Shown one piece after another: positions 42,820 through 54,110 of a stretch of DNA of 64,000 bases. Under the pieces are notes generated by a model that made no database searches, had not been told where the DNA came from, and saw only the letters and a list, made by a program, of their open reading frames with translations. Position 1 is the first letter of the stretch. Every line of letters begins with the position of its first letter. The stretch covers positions 213,626,997-213,690,996 of the forward strand of contig NC_081406.1 of assembly GCF_030272615.1 (NCBI RefSeq), given 5' to 3'. The DNA comes from Cryptomeria japonica. Taxonomy: Eukaryota; Streptophyta; Pinopsida; Cupressales; Cupressaceae. A program made the translations under genes and the position numbers.

Positions 42820-43016
42820 GGACCATGGCGCCCAGCACCCTGGTCCTTCAGGACCATGGCGCCTAGCGCCCTGGTCCCTCAGGACCATGGCACCCAGCGC
42901 CCTGGTCCCTAGCCCTATTTTTGGAGGGACCATGGCGCCCAGCACCCTGGTCCTTTAGGACCATGGCGCCTAGCGCCCTGGTCCCTCAGGACCATGGCAC
43001 CTAGCGCCCTAGTCCC
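42820..43016 (+). repeat. Minisatellite, 2 blocks of three 31 bp units with inverted repeats
   Basis: Units start GGACCATGGCRCC at about 42820, 42851, 42882, 42927, 42958 and 42989. Each block of three is followed by TAGCCCTATTTTTGG-type sequence, so the higher-order period is about 107 bp. Successive units meet at GGTCC-TTCA-GGACC or GGTCC-CTCA-GGACC, which can fold back. Confidence 0.88.
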
Positions 43017-43137
43017 TAGCCCTATTTTGGGCCCGGTCTCTTGTTGGGCATCGGGTCTTCAAGTTTACAATTCAGAAAATAATGCTCCTAGGTCGGCCTA
43101 AGGTTGGAAAAATCAATCTCCTAACCCTAATTGACAA

Positions 43138-43147
43138 GTATATAAAT
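43138..43147 (+). promoter_or_regulatory. TATA box candidate in LTR
   Basis: GTATATAAAT in a lower-GC stretch of the LTR, upstream of a C-rich run and the ACATTCAAGCATTC repeats. Position fits a Pol II start inside the LTR. Confidence 0.5.
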
Positions 43148-43990
43148 TACATTTCCCCTCCCAAAAAAAGGGTGGTAGTAGCAAGACGCGGAAGCAATAT
43201 TCAAACATTCAAGCATTCAAGCATTCCTTCAAGCAATTGAGTGTTCTAAGTCTCCATTCAAGGCTAGATGTTGCATTCAAGACAAGGATTCAACCATTGA
43301 AGAGGAGATCACCCACAACATACAATATACAACATCATTACACCTTCGCATGTAAGAATACAAACATTCTTACAACAAGGTATCAGTACTTGATTATATT
43401 ACAAACATTTACATTTACAGCATTCTCATTTCTTGGTTAATTCCAAAATCGGGGTTTGACCTAAAGGCAAACCCCTAATCCCTAACCCCCCAATCATCCT
43501 CTCTTTTCTGTGTGTAGGTTGCAGGTACACGGCTGTAATTGAAGATCTGGAATCCTTGTGCAGAGACGAACAGATCCCCCTTCGTTTCGCAGATTTTTCG
43601 GAGGATCGTGTGCACTCCGGGCGCCATCGTCCCATCAACTTTCACTCAAATTTACAGGACAGCATCATCTCGACATTTTACTGCTAATTTCAGGTCCGTA
43701 GCTTCATCCCGTGTCCCTATCTCTGTCTACAAGCGAATCTTTCTTACTTTACATGCATTCCTAGTTCGATCTTTCTATCTACATTCTTTACAAAAGAGGG
43801 TATCCTTGATGTCTTAACCCTTGAAACTCATTTAGAATCCAGTCCTGCATTGTGTGGGATTGGATCTTGTGGGTTTCAACCCCTCTTTTGAATGTAAAGT
43901 CTCTCCTAAGTGAAAACAGTCAACCCTAGTGACCTCCTTTCTCTCAACATGGAGTGGGGGAACATCTAGGGTTCGATTTTCCGCTTTACA

Positions 43991-44283
43991 ATACCTTAAT
44001 CTGCCTTTAGGTTTGAATGCTTGAAAAATTTGTTTCACTTCATTGTAGATGCCTTCGCTCGCGTTTTTCACGCTCTAAGGAAATTTCAATGCTCGGTGAG
44101 TGAGAAAGAGTGAAAAACACTTGCTTTATAATGTCATTTCCTTCAACTACCACAATAAATGTCTATCAGTTAAGTGAAAGCTTAACTCATCTATCGGTAA
44201 AGAAGCATTTCATCTTCTTACCATCAACCGAGGGTAAACTAGCATGTTTTCAATTTGTTTCCATACCCCCAAGGGATTTCTTT
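43991..44283 (-). other. Spacer between gag and ORF2, copy 2
   Basis: The minus-strand counterpart of 12827-13136. Alignment with copy 1 resumes at ATACCTTAAT, so the Gypsy landed in or next to the ORF2 leader, just before the start codon at 39716. No reading frame. Confidence 0.55.
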
Positions 44284-45396
44284 TCAGTTAGATGAAGAAT
44301 CTCCTACCGGTGGAGTGATACTTTGTTCTACCGATGAAGGAATAACTTCATTAACATTCTGATCTGACTTTCTAATCCATTGTTTTGAAAATTATTGCTT
44401 TACCTCATCAACCTTCTCTTTACCTTTCAAACTGGGCCCTTTGTTATTTTCCGGTGATGCCTTACTTCCATAGAATTTTGCAATATGTCCAATCTTGTTA
44501 CAAGCATAACAAGTCACATTATTTTTCTGAATAGCTTTTCCATATCCTATGTCGGTATGTGTTCTGCATTGATTAGATAAGTGTCCAAATCTTCCACAAA
44601 CATAGCATCTTACATTCATTCTACAATTTTCTGAATTGTGACCAATTTTGTTGCATTTAGAACATTAACTGGTGGGTGCATTAGTGTTCTGATAGTTTCT
44701 AGATCTACAGTAATTTTCTCTATGACCATATTTGTTACAATTAAAGCATTTCCCATTAAATTTGTAGGCATTAGGTTGCCTTACCGGTTTGCTGTGATCA
44801 TGATTGTTTGCAGTACCGGAGCTTTCACCAACTTTAAAGCTAAGACCATTAGTATCTCCATTAGGTTTCTGATTTTTCAGCATGTCATCAAGTTCTTCTA
44901 AACTTTTCTTGAATTTCTCCTTATGTTGATTTGCAGTAGCCAACTCATTTTCCAAGAAATCTTTTTGTCTCATGAGTTTCGTTTTATCATGTTCCAAGTG
45001 AACCATGCATGTTTCCAACAAATCATTTTCATGACTGAGTCTTAGATTTTCATTTCCAGCATCATTGATTCTCCTAGTCAAGTCATCTTCATTCTTTTTT
45101 CTGTCTTCAAAGTCTTTACAAAATCTCATAGTCATATCATGCATCTCATTCCTCAAGGTCATGTTTTCTTGCTTCATCTTACTTACAAGATCATTAAGAG
45201 TTTTTTTTTCATCTTCATCACTTTGTATCTTCTCATGAAGTTCTCTTCTTTTGTTCCTAGCAATGGTGAGATTTTCTTGAAGTCCTTGAATGATATCATG
45301 TGCAGTCTTCAAATCATCTTCAAGTTTGATATTTTTCAACTTTTCTGCATCCCAATCTGAAAGAGTTGTTTCGAATTGCTTTCTCAAGTTTTCCAT
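44284..45396 (-). pseudogene. Gag-like protein of pol-less element, copy 2, nearly intact
   Basis: ATG at 45396 (MENLRKQFETTL). 243 codons are open to a TAA at 44665-44667, where copy 1 has CAA, and the same frame continues to 44392 and, after another TAA, to about 44284. Layout: coiled coil at residues about 1-180 with charged heptads, then knuckles CFNCNKYGHRENYC, CSKCNKIGHNSENC, CYVCGRFGHLSNQC and CYACNKIGHIAKFY (last Cys lost). So only two point stops separate it from an open frame of about 370 codons. It shows no Copia capsid-domain similarity that I can see. Confidence 0.8.
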
Positions 45397-45453
45397 CTAT
45401 ACCAATGTCAGAATCTTCCTCAAGCTGTTAGGTTTTTGAAAAAAGAGGACCAA

Positions 45454-45465
45454 GCTCTGATACCA
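45454..45465 (-). other. Primer binding site of pol-less element copy 2
   Basis: Minus-strand TGGTATCAGAGC, continuing TTGGTCC, two bases from the LTR edge at 45468. Identical to the site of Copia element 3 over 12 bases. Confidence 0.88.
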
Positions 45466-45467
45466 AT

Positions 45468-46239
45468 TGTTAGGATTTCCAAAGATACTAAGAGGGGGGT
45501 TAATCAATATCTTGCCGGTGTACAGATTTTCTAATCTTATTAAACAAATTGTATTCCAAAACAGTGTACCGGTAAACAAGAATTAATGCAGTAATAAGAA
45601 CAATAACCACAACATAGAAAGATCATCATAACATAATATTTTTAATGAGGAAACCCGGTGTGGGAAAAACCTTGATGGGATTTGTGACCCACAATATTCA
45701 CTCACTGGCCAATAAATGAATATTACTTACAATAGGGGCCTACACATGCAGGAAGGCCAACTGCCTAAAGCTTACTTGCTTAATTACAAAAAGGAAGTCA
45801 CACTGACTTACAAAAATGGATTATGCAAATTCAATATCATGTACTACTTTGGTTCAGCATCTGCTATGTCGGGTTCAGTATTGGTTTAAGCTCACAAAAT
45901 AACCATAAACCTTACTCCAAAATCTGCGTCAATATTCAAATATTACTTTTGCAATAATCTGACCATGTCCACATATCCTAAATTATCTTCAAGATATCAT
46001 ACGTATATATGAGTCCTATTACAATTCGTGGTGTCGGATTACAAAAAGATATTACAATTAAACACAATATGTAATAAACAAAATCATGTCGATTGGGGTG
46101 TCGGTAATCATCTTTGCCACTGTCGGTAAACTATCTGTCGAGGTCGGTACCTGTTGGTGTCATAGGATTGCAAGGTTGCCATCAATGACAATACCTTCAA
46201 TCACCTACAATTTCTCATTGGAGTGTGTATTTGCCAATA
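45468..46239 (-). repeat. 5' LTR of pol-less element copy 2
   Basis: Plus-strand edges TGTTAGGATTTCC and TATTTGCCAATA; the last base pair block is mutated from CAACA. GATAC follows. Terminal GAGGGGGGTTAATCAAT matches the Copia LTR end block. Confidence 0.88.
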
Positions 46240-46254
46240 GATACTCCTACATCA

Positions 46255-46822
46255 AACACCCCAGGTAGAAAGAAGGTGTTCCATGAGAGGAAACTCATGA
46301 ACATATAAAGGGATTTGGAATAAAGACCCCATGCTCAATTCTGATCCAAACATCTTCTTTATATGTCAGCCTCTGCTTTAGCTCCTTCGGTGCCTCAACC
46401 GACTTCTCTAACCCTTGACTCTCTTTTCCTCTCTTCCTTTGCTTCAGATCTACACATTGTCTTTGTTTACTACCTTCTTTCTTCTACAGCTCTAATTTGT
46501 TTCTGCCACAAGACTTCATCTAGTTTGTCACCATAAGCTCTTTATCATCTAGTTCTATCTATCCATCAGGTTTATCTATCATATCTTTCTGCAAACTCAT
46601 GTCACCCTCTAGTATAACCTCTACAACCAGCTTTATTAGATATTTCTGCAAACCTTCTGGTATAACCTTTGCACCGATTTCTCAGTACTGCAACCTTTCT
46701 TAGGACTCGGGTTCTTCACCTCCTTCCCTTTCTCCTTCAAATAAATCAATGTGAACTTATACCCATCCTTCTCAATACTAACTAGATTTCTAGTAACAGT
46801 CATAAATACCTCCTCTATAAAA
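46255..46822 (-). other. Region between protease and 3' LTR of gag-protease Gypsy
   Basis: About 570 bp where RT, RNase H and integrase would normally sit. No such motifs are seen. The minus strand next to the LTR reads FPLMEHLLST in a short frame. This may be the joined ends of an internal deletion. Confidence 0.55.
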
Positions 46823-47271
46823 CTACCAAGGTCTTCCTAACAAGACTTGACAAGCATTCATGGATACAACATCACACAAAACTTCATCCCTGAAAGGAGC
46901 AATATTATAATTCACCAAACACTGATCCTTTACATCTATATTTTGATCATCTTGTAACCAACTTACCTCATAAGGACAAGGATTCTCAAGCCTCTTCAAT
47001 CCAAGACTCACAACCATCTCCTTAGATACCAAATTGTCAGTACGCCCAATATCCACAATAAACTTGCAACACTTACCACCTTATTTGCACACAATCTGAA
47101 AAAGAATCTTCCTCTGAGTAGATCTAGTATCCTTTCTTCTGAACATAAGGGATTCTCCTTGCTCCAGTACATAGTCAGATCCAGTACCTTCACCTTCCAA
47201 TTTCTCATTTGCCACACAACTTCTTGCCATTCCCTGCTTACATTCATAAAATCTATGTCTGGTTCCTCCAC
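46823..47271 (-). pseudogene. Gypsy protease and knuckle, active site changed
   Basis: Open segment 46823-47056 begins just after the Asp: the site reads VDIGRTDNLV, whereas the relative at 27482-27763 has VIDSGSSDNLV. It ends CQVLLGRPW. Upstream (47070-47271) is a knuckle CFNCGG...HRFYEC-like and a linker. Ser-to-Ile in the DSG triad would be expected to impair the enzyme. Confidence 0.78.
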
Positions 47272-48334
47272 AATTGAAACATTTGGCAGGAAATTCTCTA
47301 CCGGTATCGCCAGTGTCTTTCCTCTCTATTTTTTGTTCCGGTTCTTTACTCCACTTATGGTTTGATTCCTCCTCGACATACTACTTCTCTGTACTCATTT
47401 GTCCCTTGAATTTTTCCTTCCCCCTATTTGGTTGTCTTGTTCCCATCTTCTCCTCAGCCTTCAAAGCATACTAGTAAGCTTCTTCAACTGTGGAAACCCT
47501 CAACATACTCATCTCATCCTGAATATTAAGAGCACGTCCATTTATGTACCTCGCCACCTTTTCTCTCTCCATCTCTCTATGTCCAGATATAATCACCACC
47601 TTGTAGAATTCCTCAGTATTTTCCTTCACAGTCATGTTTCTCTGTTTCAGGTTCTACAACTTCTTGAACAACTCCAACTCAGTCTCCCGATATGAACTTG
47701 GCCTTCAATCTTGCAACCATTTGTCTCTGCCGAGTGATATTCAATTTACCATTCTCTACTTGTCTTTCTGCAATTCTTTCCACCACAAGGCAACATTCCC
47801 TTTCAACTTACTTTGTGGGTCCTTGACATCCTCAAACTCAAAGTAGTCCTCCAACTCTCTGATCCAATCAATCAGATCCTCCAAGTTCAGTGTTCTGAAA
47901 AAGTTGGAAACTTCAACTTTATGAACTTTACTCACTTGTGCCACTACCCTCAGGAATATTTCCTCTCTTTCATCTTCCAGTCCTTTAGCTTCTTCAAGCT
48001 CTTTACCGACTTCTTCATATTCATCCTCAGATTCATCATTTCTTTGCAAACCATCCAAAGTGTTTCCAATTTTGTTTCTCACTTCATTCTTCAAGTCTTC
48101 AATCATCGGTTCTACCCTCTGGGGGTTTGTCCTTCTAGGCAGCATTTCCTCTTCCACTCCAGTGAACACCTTCAACTCGACGATCTGACTACCAGTTTCA
48201 ATTGCCTCCCCTCGATGATCTATTGAACACACATGCAACTTGCCTCCAATCAATGATATGTCCACCCAAAGGAATGCCTCAATGTTCACAAACAACTCTT
48301 CCACTAACCAGTTCATAACCAGCTCTGATACCAC
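47272..48334 (-). pseudogene. gag: Gypsy gag of gag-protease element
   Basis: A 192-codon open segment (47756-48334) starts next to the primer site and contains an acidic EDEYEEVGKELEEAK stretch and the capsid motif LNLEDLIDWIRELEDYF...LKGNVALWWKEL, typical of plant Ty3/Gypsy gag. The remaining capsid part, to the knuckle at about 47260, is frameshifted. Gag assembles the particle around element RNA. Confidence 0.8.
48322..48333 (-). other. Primer binding site of gag-protease Gypsy
   Basis: Minus-strand TGGTATCAGAGC, two bases from the LTR edge at 48336. Confidence 0.88.
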
Positions 48335-48335
48335 T

Positions 48336-49156
48336 TGATGTAGCCATAACCAGTAAAACCCTCAGAGAATCCACTAGCTTATGCAGCAAGAGTAACACAA
48401 TGAAAGCAACAAGAAAACATAACAAGATTATATAAATAGATCATATTATTTGTTTATAACTTCCGGCAACCATCCGGTTATCATCATATAATCATCATAG
48501 GATATCTGGTAGTTAACCAATTACATGCATGCTTCAAGCCAGATACAATCCAACCGGGACTCTAAGAATCAACTGGATCACAAAATGTGAATCTCAATCC
48601 TTGTTATCGATTCTACTTCATCTACCCTTACAAATGACTACATAACATCATATTTATACCCACCAGAACATATCTAGGTCGGACTCGTAAGATTACATTT
48701 ACCAAAGCAGGAAAAAGAAACGTGTAACTAGGTCAGCCCTAAAAATTAAAGCAATCTTTCCGGAAAATAACAACCAAGAGGTGTGGTTCAACATGAAGGT
48801 TGGCCACACGCCAAAGAACATCGTACAAGACCCAAAATAGATCCACACACCAAGAATCGTGTTGGAAATAAAGGAAAATCAATCAGTAAGCACAAGAACT
48901 ATCCCGAAACCCAGAAACAGTCAACTAGAAGTGATAACTGATCAGAAAATAATCCAAATGAACTAAAAATATGGAATTAAACACATGAACCAGCCTGGAA
49001 ACCGAAAATAAGATCTACCACGAAAAGAAAGCAACTACCGGTACCAACTGGTAAGAACACAGAAAACTCCACAAAGAAATAAACAAGAACAAAACTGAAA
49101 GGAAATATTTGTGGTTGATGCAAGATTGCTCATTGACCGGGGATGTTCTTGCATCA
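48336..49156 (-). repeat. 5' LTR of gag-protease Gypsy, 821 bp
   Basis: Plus-strand edges TGATGTAGCCATAACC and GTTCTTGCATCA, followed by ACTAG. Pairs with 34437-35256. Confidence 0.9.
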
Positions 49157-49623
49157 ACTAGGCTCCCCCTTTTTTGTTCAACATTTTGCAGTAGTGTACA
49201 TACTTTCATATGCAAGTGTGTAGTTACAACAAGGTGAATTTTCATAGAAATCTTCATGCCAACTACAAGCAACTATACTTCCAGAGAGATCAATATCCCA
49301 ACAATGTTGAATCTTGATATATTATCAAGCCATCAACTATAAAATCTGTCATTTCATCTTCTTCCTTCATGTCTTCTCCTTAGAGATGATTTTCCTCATA
49401 TTTGTAGCAGTCTATCCTTACACTTGTTCTTTTCAACATTTGGGGGCAAAGGATGTAATCGGTATGTTACTCCCCATGAGGTCTTGCATTTCCTTAAGTT
49501 TTAGGAGATATTACTTGTGCATTGAATGCACAGTGTCTGCCCATGGTCACATCCCCTTGTTTTCTTCTCCAAACTTGCGTGATCTCCCTTTGTCTCTCAT
49601 TTGCAACCTTTGGAGCAGCATTT
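49157..49623 (-). other. Non-coding internal region of a minus-strand element, right part
   Basis: Continues 33514-34436 across the Gypsy insertion, starting with the second ACTAG. It begins with a CTCCCCCTTTTTT run. No gene or pol motif. It stops at the LTR edge TGTTCGGTCC at 49624. Confidence 0.5.
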
Positions 49624-50663
49624 TGTTCGGTCCTGGAGACAACTGAGAGGGGGGATGAATCAGTTGTCTAATAAATTCAACCAAAATTATCTTAACCAAA
49701 ACTTAATGCTTAATACCAGTAAACCAAACTTTATGCCAGTAGACAGTCTTAATAGTTAATTGTAGTACTGGTAAAGATTAATGCATGAAACAGAAAGACA
49801 TTGACATCCACAACACATAACACAAATATTTGTACGTGGAAACCCTGTAAGGGGAAAAACCACAATGGGAAGCCTTACCCACAATCAAATGATACTACTG
49901 CAGATAGTATATGTGTACAATATGGATTCTGCACATGCAGAGAGGCCAGCTGCCTAGAGCTCACTGCTCAATCACAAAATGAGAGTCACGCCGATTACAA
50001 TTGGATGGTTAAGTTCAATGATAATGTATTGCACAAAATAGCATCTTCATATGCTGGATTCAATACCAGTTTAGTTTTGATTGCCTTCACAAAATCCTTC
50101 CTTCAACCTTCAAATGATGTCTGTGTGTATACCTCTATTTATTTTCGCATATACCTTATTGCAATCCTTTTCACATTCACATATTAATCTCACAAATGAG
50201 ATCTTACATTTATACCATAACCTAAAACCAATTTGAATAGGTCGGCTCACTAAAAGATATTATAATAAAATCAATTACAAATAAATCAGTATCCGATGCA
50301 TGATGTCGGCTCAATGCATTTACAATAATAATAAATCATCTCCATAACGTGCCATGCTGATCTAGAATAGATATACCTGTCAATGCATATCCTTGACCTA
50401 TTTTCCAGTAATAGTAAATATGCAAACCTGAATAAACAAATAACCAAATCGCCTAAACCAAGTGATCAAATAATGTCTTCGACATAACCAAGTAGTCTCC
50501 AAGTCATTCCAAGTGTCGGTGAACAATATAATTTGTCGGTGAACCAAATACCAGTAATTGTGCATAAGTCACTTTCTTGTCGGTGAACATAACTAATTTG
50601 GCCAGTGTTGATAAGTGTTGACATCAATGACAAAACCATATCAATATATCCAAAATACCAACA
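49624..50663 (-). repeat. 3' LTR of Copia element 4, 1040 bp
   Basis: Plus-strand edges TGTTCGGTCCTGGAGACAAC and CAAAATACCAACA, followed by the minus-strand polypurine tract ATCTCCCCCTTTGGCATT. The 302 bp solo LTR at 28569 is a shortened member of this family. Confidence 0.83.
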
Positions 50664-50990
50664 ATCTCCCCCTTTGGCATTGATGGCAACACAAGATTGA
50701 AAAACCATCAAAGTGTCAAAACAAAAATGCAAAAAATCAAGAACCAACAATCTCCTAAGAGATTATAACCAGAAATCAAAATACATAATATCTCTCCCAA
50801 AAGTAATAATCTCTCCCCAAGGGATAAAGTCTCTCCCCCAAGGAATAATATGGGTTTTCCATGTATTTTTCGATATCAATCTCTCCCCCTTTGACATCAA
50901 ATGCCAAAGCAACAGAAAAATCAGGTTCAAATACAAAATACCAACCCATTACAAAATATCAACTACTCCCCTTGAGAAGTAGTTCTCCGC
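50664..50990 (-). other. Polypurine tract and 3' untranslated region of Copia element 4
   Basis: Minus-strand AAAGGGGGAGAT at 50664-50675, plus further CTCTCCCC-type blocks near 50790, 50810, 50830 and 50880. No gene. Confidence 0.7.
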
Positions 50991-51825
50991 ATTAAAGCCG
51001 GAATAAAAGATTTTTCTGTTAATTTTGCTAGTTGATCACAAACATCAATTGTCTAAGTCTCTACCGGTGGGGGTATAACCCCAAGTTGATCTCTGAGATA
51101 TACAAAAGTCTCCTTAGGCAAAGGCTTAGTGAATATATATGCAATCTACTCTTTAGTATTCACATAAACCAATTTCACTTCTTTTGCTTCAACATTCTCT
51201 TTCAAAAAATTCAATTTGATAGAAACATGTTTAGTTTTAGAATGTAATACTGGATTCTTAGATATATCAGTTATTGTTGTATTATCACAATAGATAGTTA
51301 TAGGTTCCTTGCATTTTACCTACATGTCTTTCAACATTTGCTTAAGTCATAATACTTGTGTGCAATTAGTTGCGGCTGCAACATATTCCGATTTTGTTGT
51401 TGATAAAGATGTACAACTTTGTTTCTTACTCAACCAAGAAATTAATCTACTGCCAAGAAAAAATGCTCCATCGGTGGTGCTTTTTCTGTCATCTACATCT
51501 CCTACTCAATTTGCATCTGTGTATGCACATAATTCAAAGTTTTTATCTCTAGGATACCATAAGCCAAGATTTGTAATGCCTTGTAAGTACCGAAAAATCC
51601 TTTTTACTGTTGATTCATGATTTTCTTTAGGATTACTCTAAAATCTTGAAACAATACATATTGCATTCATAATATCAGGTCTTGTTTGTGTCAAATACAG
51701 TAAACCTCCTATCATAGACTTGTACCTAGTCGAATTAACAGGTGTTGATTCATCCCTTAGTGATAATTTATCAGTTGTAGTCATGGGTGTGCTTACCAGT
51801 TTAGAGTTCTTCATACCAAATTTCT
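50991..51825 (-). pseudogene. Copia RNase H of element 4
   Basis: Minus-strand frame fragments: the C-terminal AYIFTKPLPKETF-like end near 51100-51130, SITISLDNTTI-like sequence near 51270, and the core ADWVGDVDDRKSTTDG-like and SRSTATNE-like sequence at about 51380-51510. Frameshifts scatter it over three frames, so boundaries are approximate. Confidence 0.68.
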
Positions 51826-52560
51826 TTAGTAACTCTTCAAGTACTTAGATTGACTCAAGAATATACCTTTATCAGTCTGTGAAATCCGCAACCCTAAAAA
51901 GAATTTTATCTCTCCAATCGTAGATATTTCAAATTCTTGTTGCATTTTATTAGAAAAGTATTTACATAATCCATCTTCTCCTTCAAAGATTATATCATCA
52001 ACAAAAACTTCTATAACCAAGATGTCATCATTAGTCACTTTGTAGTATAAGTTACTGTTAGCATTACCTTTAGAAAAACCAATCTTCAAAAGATACTTAT
52101 CCAATCTAGCATACCAAGCTCATGGAGCTTGCTTCAACCTATACAAAGCTTTCCTTAACCTACAAACCATATCTTTGTCATCTGTCAAAAAAAATCCATC
52201 AGGTTGTTCAATATAAACTTCTTCTTCAAAATCTCCATTCATAAATGCACATTTAATATCCATCTGATATACTTTGTAGTTCTTGTGTGCTGCAAAAGTC
52301 AATAAAAGTCTGACTGCCTCAATTCTAGCTACCGGTGTAAAGGTTTCATTGTAATCAATTCCTTCTTTCTGTGAATATCTCTTACACACTAATCTTGTTT
52401 TGTTTCTGATTACCGTACCATCTTCATTAAGTTTATTTTTGAAAACCCATTTAGTTCCAATTACATTTTTGTCTTTAGGTCGGGGAACTAATGACCAAGT
52501 GTTATTCCTTTCAATTTGTTCCAATTCATCTTCCATAGTTTTAATCCAATAATTATCTTT
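51826..52560 (-). pseudogene. Copia reverse transcriptase of element 4
   Basis: Two open segments. 52120-52761 covers the linker and RT N-terminal half: [57 protein letters not shown] and ALYRLKQAP. 51826-52104 covers the catalytic half with VFVDDIIFEGEDG and EISTIGEIKFFLGL. They are separated by one stop near 52119 at the APRAW motif. The catalytic Asp pair is intact. Confidence 0.85.
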
Positions 52561-53690
52561 ACATGCCTCATTAATTGATGTAGGTTCAATTTGAGAAATA
52601 AGACATACCTCTTCATTTGCCAATCTTCCTCTAGTCATGACTCTTTGAAATTTGTCTCCAATAATATGATCTTCAGAATGATTCAGTCTTACATATCGGG
52701 GTGTTTTTACTTGATGTTGTTCTTCAGTGATTGTTGAATCTCTAGATGATGTTGGTGTCACTGGATCACCATTCTATACCGGTGTATTCAATGTAGGTTC
52801 ATTTTTCAATATCTTTGTTGCCAGTTCAGAGTCTATGTACCTTGAATTTCCTCTAAATTGTTCATCAATATTCACATTTGTGCTTTCAACAATTTTCTAC
52901 TATCTCTTGTTAAAACATCTATATGCTTTGCTCTTAGATAAATAACCAAGAAATATTCCTTCATCACTTCTAGGATCAAATTTGCCAATATACTCATCTC
53001 TTCTAATGTAGCATTTACTTCCAAATATTCTGAAATATTTAAGAGTAGGAATATTACCAAACCATAATTCATGAGGGGGCTTACCGGTTTCACCTTTGAT
53101 GTGAACTTTGTTGAATGTGTAAAACATTGTACTCACTGCTTTTCTCCAGTATACATGTGGTAGATTAGCTTTTGATAACATACTTCTAGTAGCATCCAAA
53201 ATGATTTTGTTTTTCCTCTCTACAACTCCATTCTGCTAGGGTGTCCGGGGTGCTGACAACTGTCTTCTGATTCCATTCACTTCACAAAATGTACTAAATT
53301 TCTTGGATGTGAATTCACCTCCTTGATCTGATCTTAGACATTTAATTTTCTTACTGGTTTGATTCTCTACCATCACCTTGAATATCTTGAATTTCCCAAG
53401 TTCTTCTGATTTCTCCCTAAGAAAAGTAACCCAACACATTCTAGAATAGTCATCAATGATTAGCATAAAATATCTATCTCCTTGTAAGCTTCTAGTTCTT
53501 ATTGGACCACATAAATCAGTATGAATTAAAGCAAGAGCATTATTGGATTTCTCTGGAATACTCTTAAAAGATGCTCTAACTTGCTTTCCAAATTGACATT
53601 CCTTACATACCAGATTGTGAGGTTTAACAATCTTAGATAAATCTCTAACTGCCTTAGTACAACTGATTTTCACAATGCAATCAAAATTTA
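52561..53690 (-). pseudogene. Copia integrase and linker of element 4
   Basis: The segment 53236-53673 holds the pre-integrase cysteines CKECQFGKQ, the first catalytic Asp in LIHTDLCGPI, and IKCLRSDQGGEFTS with the second. 52900-53199 continues with KANLPHVYWRKAV and RIFGSKCYI. A stop near 53236 replaces Gln of PQQNGV. The catalytic Asp residues are intact, in contrast to element 3. Confidence 0.83.
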
Positions 53691-54110
53691 CATGACAAAG
53701 TCTCTTATGCCATAACCAACTTTCATCAATATGTGTTCAAATGAAAGATATTACCTCTAGTCTGATTAATGTTTGCCATTTCCAAACCAGTTCAATTTAA
53801 GATTTTGCATTTACCATTCTTGAATTGTAACTGAAATCATTTCTCAACTAATTGACCAACACTCAAAAGATTATGTTTCAAACCTTCAACATAGTAAACA
53901 TGATCAGTATTGTGCTTACCATCAAAAGATATAGTGTCTTTTCCTTTGATCAAACAAGCTTTATCATCTCCAAATCTTACTAGACCTCCATTGTAATCCT
54001 CAAAGGTTAAGAATTTACTCTTATCACCAGTCATATGATGTGAACATCTTGAATCAATAATCCATTCATTTTTATCTTCAACTTTAGCTGCCAGGGCCTT
54101 CTCTACCAGT
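53691..54110 (-). pseudogene. Copia protease of element 4, active-site Gly changed to Arg
   Basis: The site WIIDSRCSHHMTGD is encoded at about 54020-54065. Gly of DSG is Arg (codon 54047-54049). The block to the right of it (53837-54034) is the conserved FLTFEDYNGGLVRFGD...GLKHNLLSVGQ region. Element 3 keeps DSG here. Confidence 0.8.

Larger units (their letters stand above)
39721..43990 (+). mobile_element. 5'-truncated gag-protease Gypsy with 3' LTR, inserted in copy 2
   Basis: It begins abruptly inside gag coding sequence at 39721, with a 360 bp tandem duplication, followed by a protease, a Pro/Arg-rich frame, a non-coding stretch and an LTR-like end 42649-43990. Copy 1 of the host element shows that this DNA is absent there: CATAGTTATAAATACC is split. 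No RT, RNase H or integrase is present. The 5' LTR and gag start are missing and no target duplication is visible. Confidence 0.7.
42649..43990 (+). repeat. LTR of inserted Gypsy, about 1.34 kb
   Basis: Starts TGTAGCGTCCTAAAATTGC and probably ends CCGCTTTACA where copy 2 resumes with ATACCTTAAT. A TATA box (TATATAAAT at 43139-43147) lies about 490 bp in, and a GC-rich minisatellite at 42820-43016. Since only one LTR is present, the right edge is set by where alignment with copy 1 of the host element resumes. Confidence 0.65.
35257..46239 (-). mobile_element. LTR retrotransposon without pol, copy 2, itself interrupted
   Basis: LTRs 35257-36032 (776 bp) and 45468-46239 (772 bp) with TGTTA...CCAACA ends on the plus strand. 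Flanks GATGT and GATAC fit one decayed duplication: the uninterrupted Gypsy LTR reads GATGCTCCTAC at this spot. Primer site 45454-45465. It encodes the same gag and ORF2 as copy 1 and again no pol. A truncated Gypsy occupies 39721-43990 between ORF2 and gag. Without it the element is about 6.7 kb, against 6.0 kb for copy 1. Confidence 0.9.
34437..49156 (-). mobile_element. Gag-protease Gypsy, minus strand, containing nested elements
   Basis: Bounded by exact ACTAG duplications (34432-34436 and 49157-49161). 5' LTR 48336-49156, primer site 48322-48333, gag and protease 46823-48334, then 3' LTR 34437-35256 plus 46245-46254 split by the element at 35257-46239. The internal region without the insert is only about 2.1 kb and holds no RT, RNase H or integrase. 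LTR ends and gag show kinship to the Gypsy at 22062-30132, which does carry RT. Confidence 0.9.

Noticed and set aside
42580-42958. ORFs over the minisatellite
   Set aside because: The repeat unit is 31 bp, not a multiple of three, so the open frames are accidental and occur on both strands.
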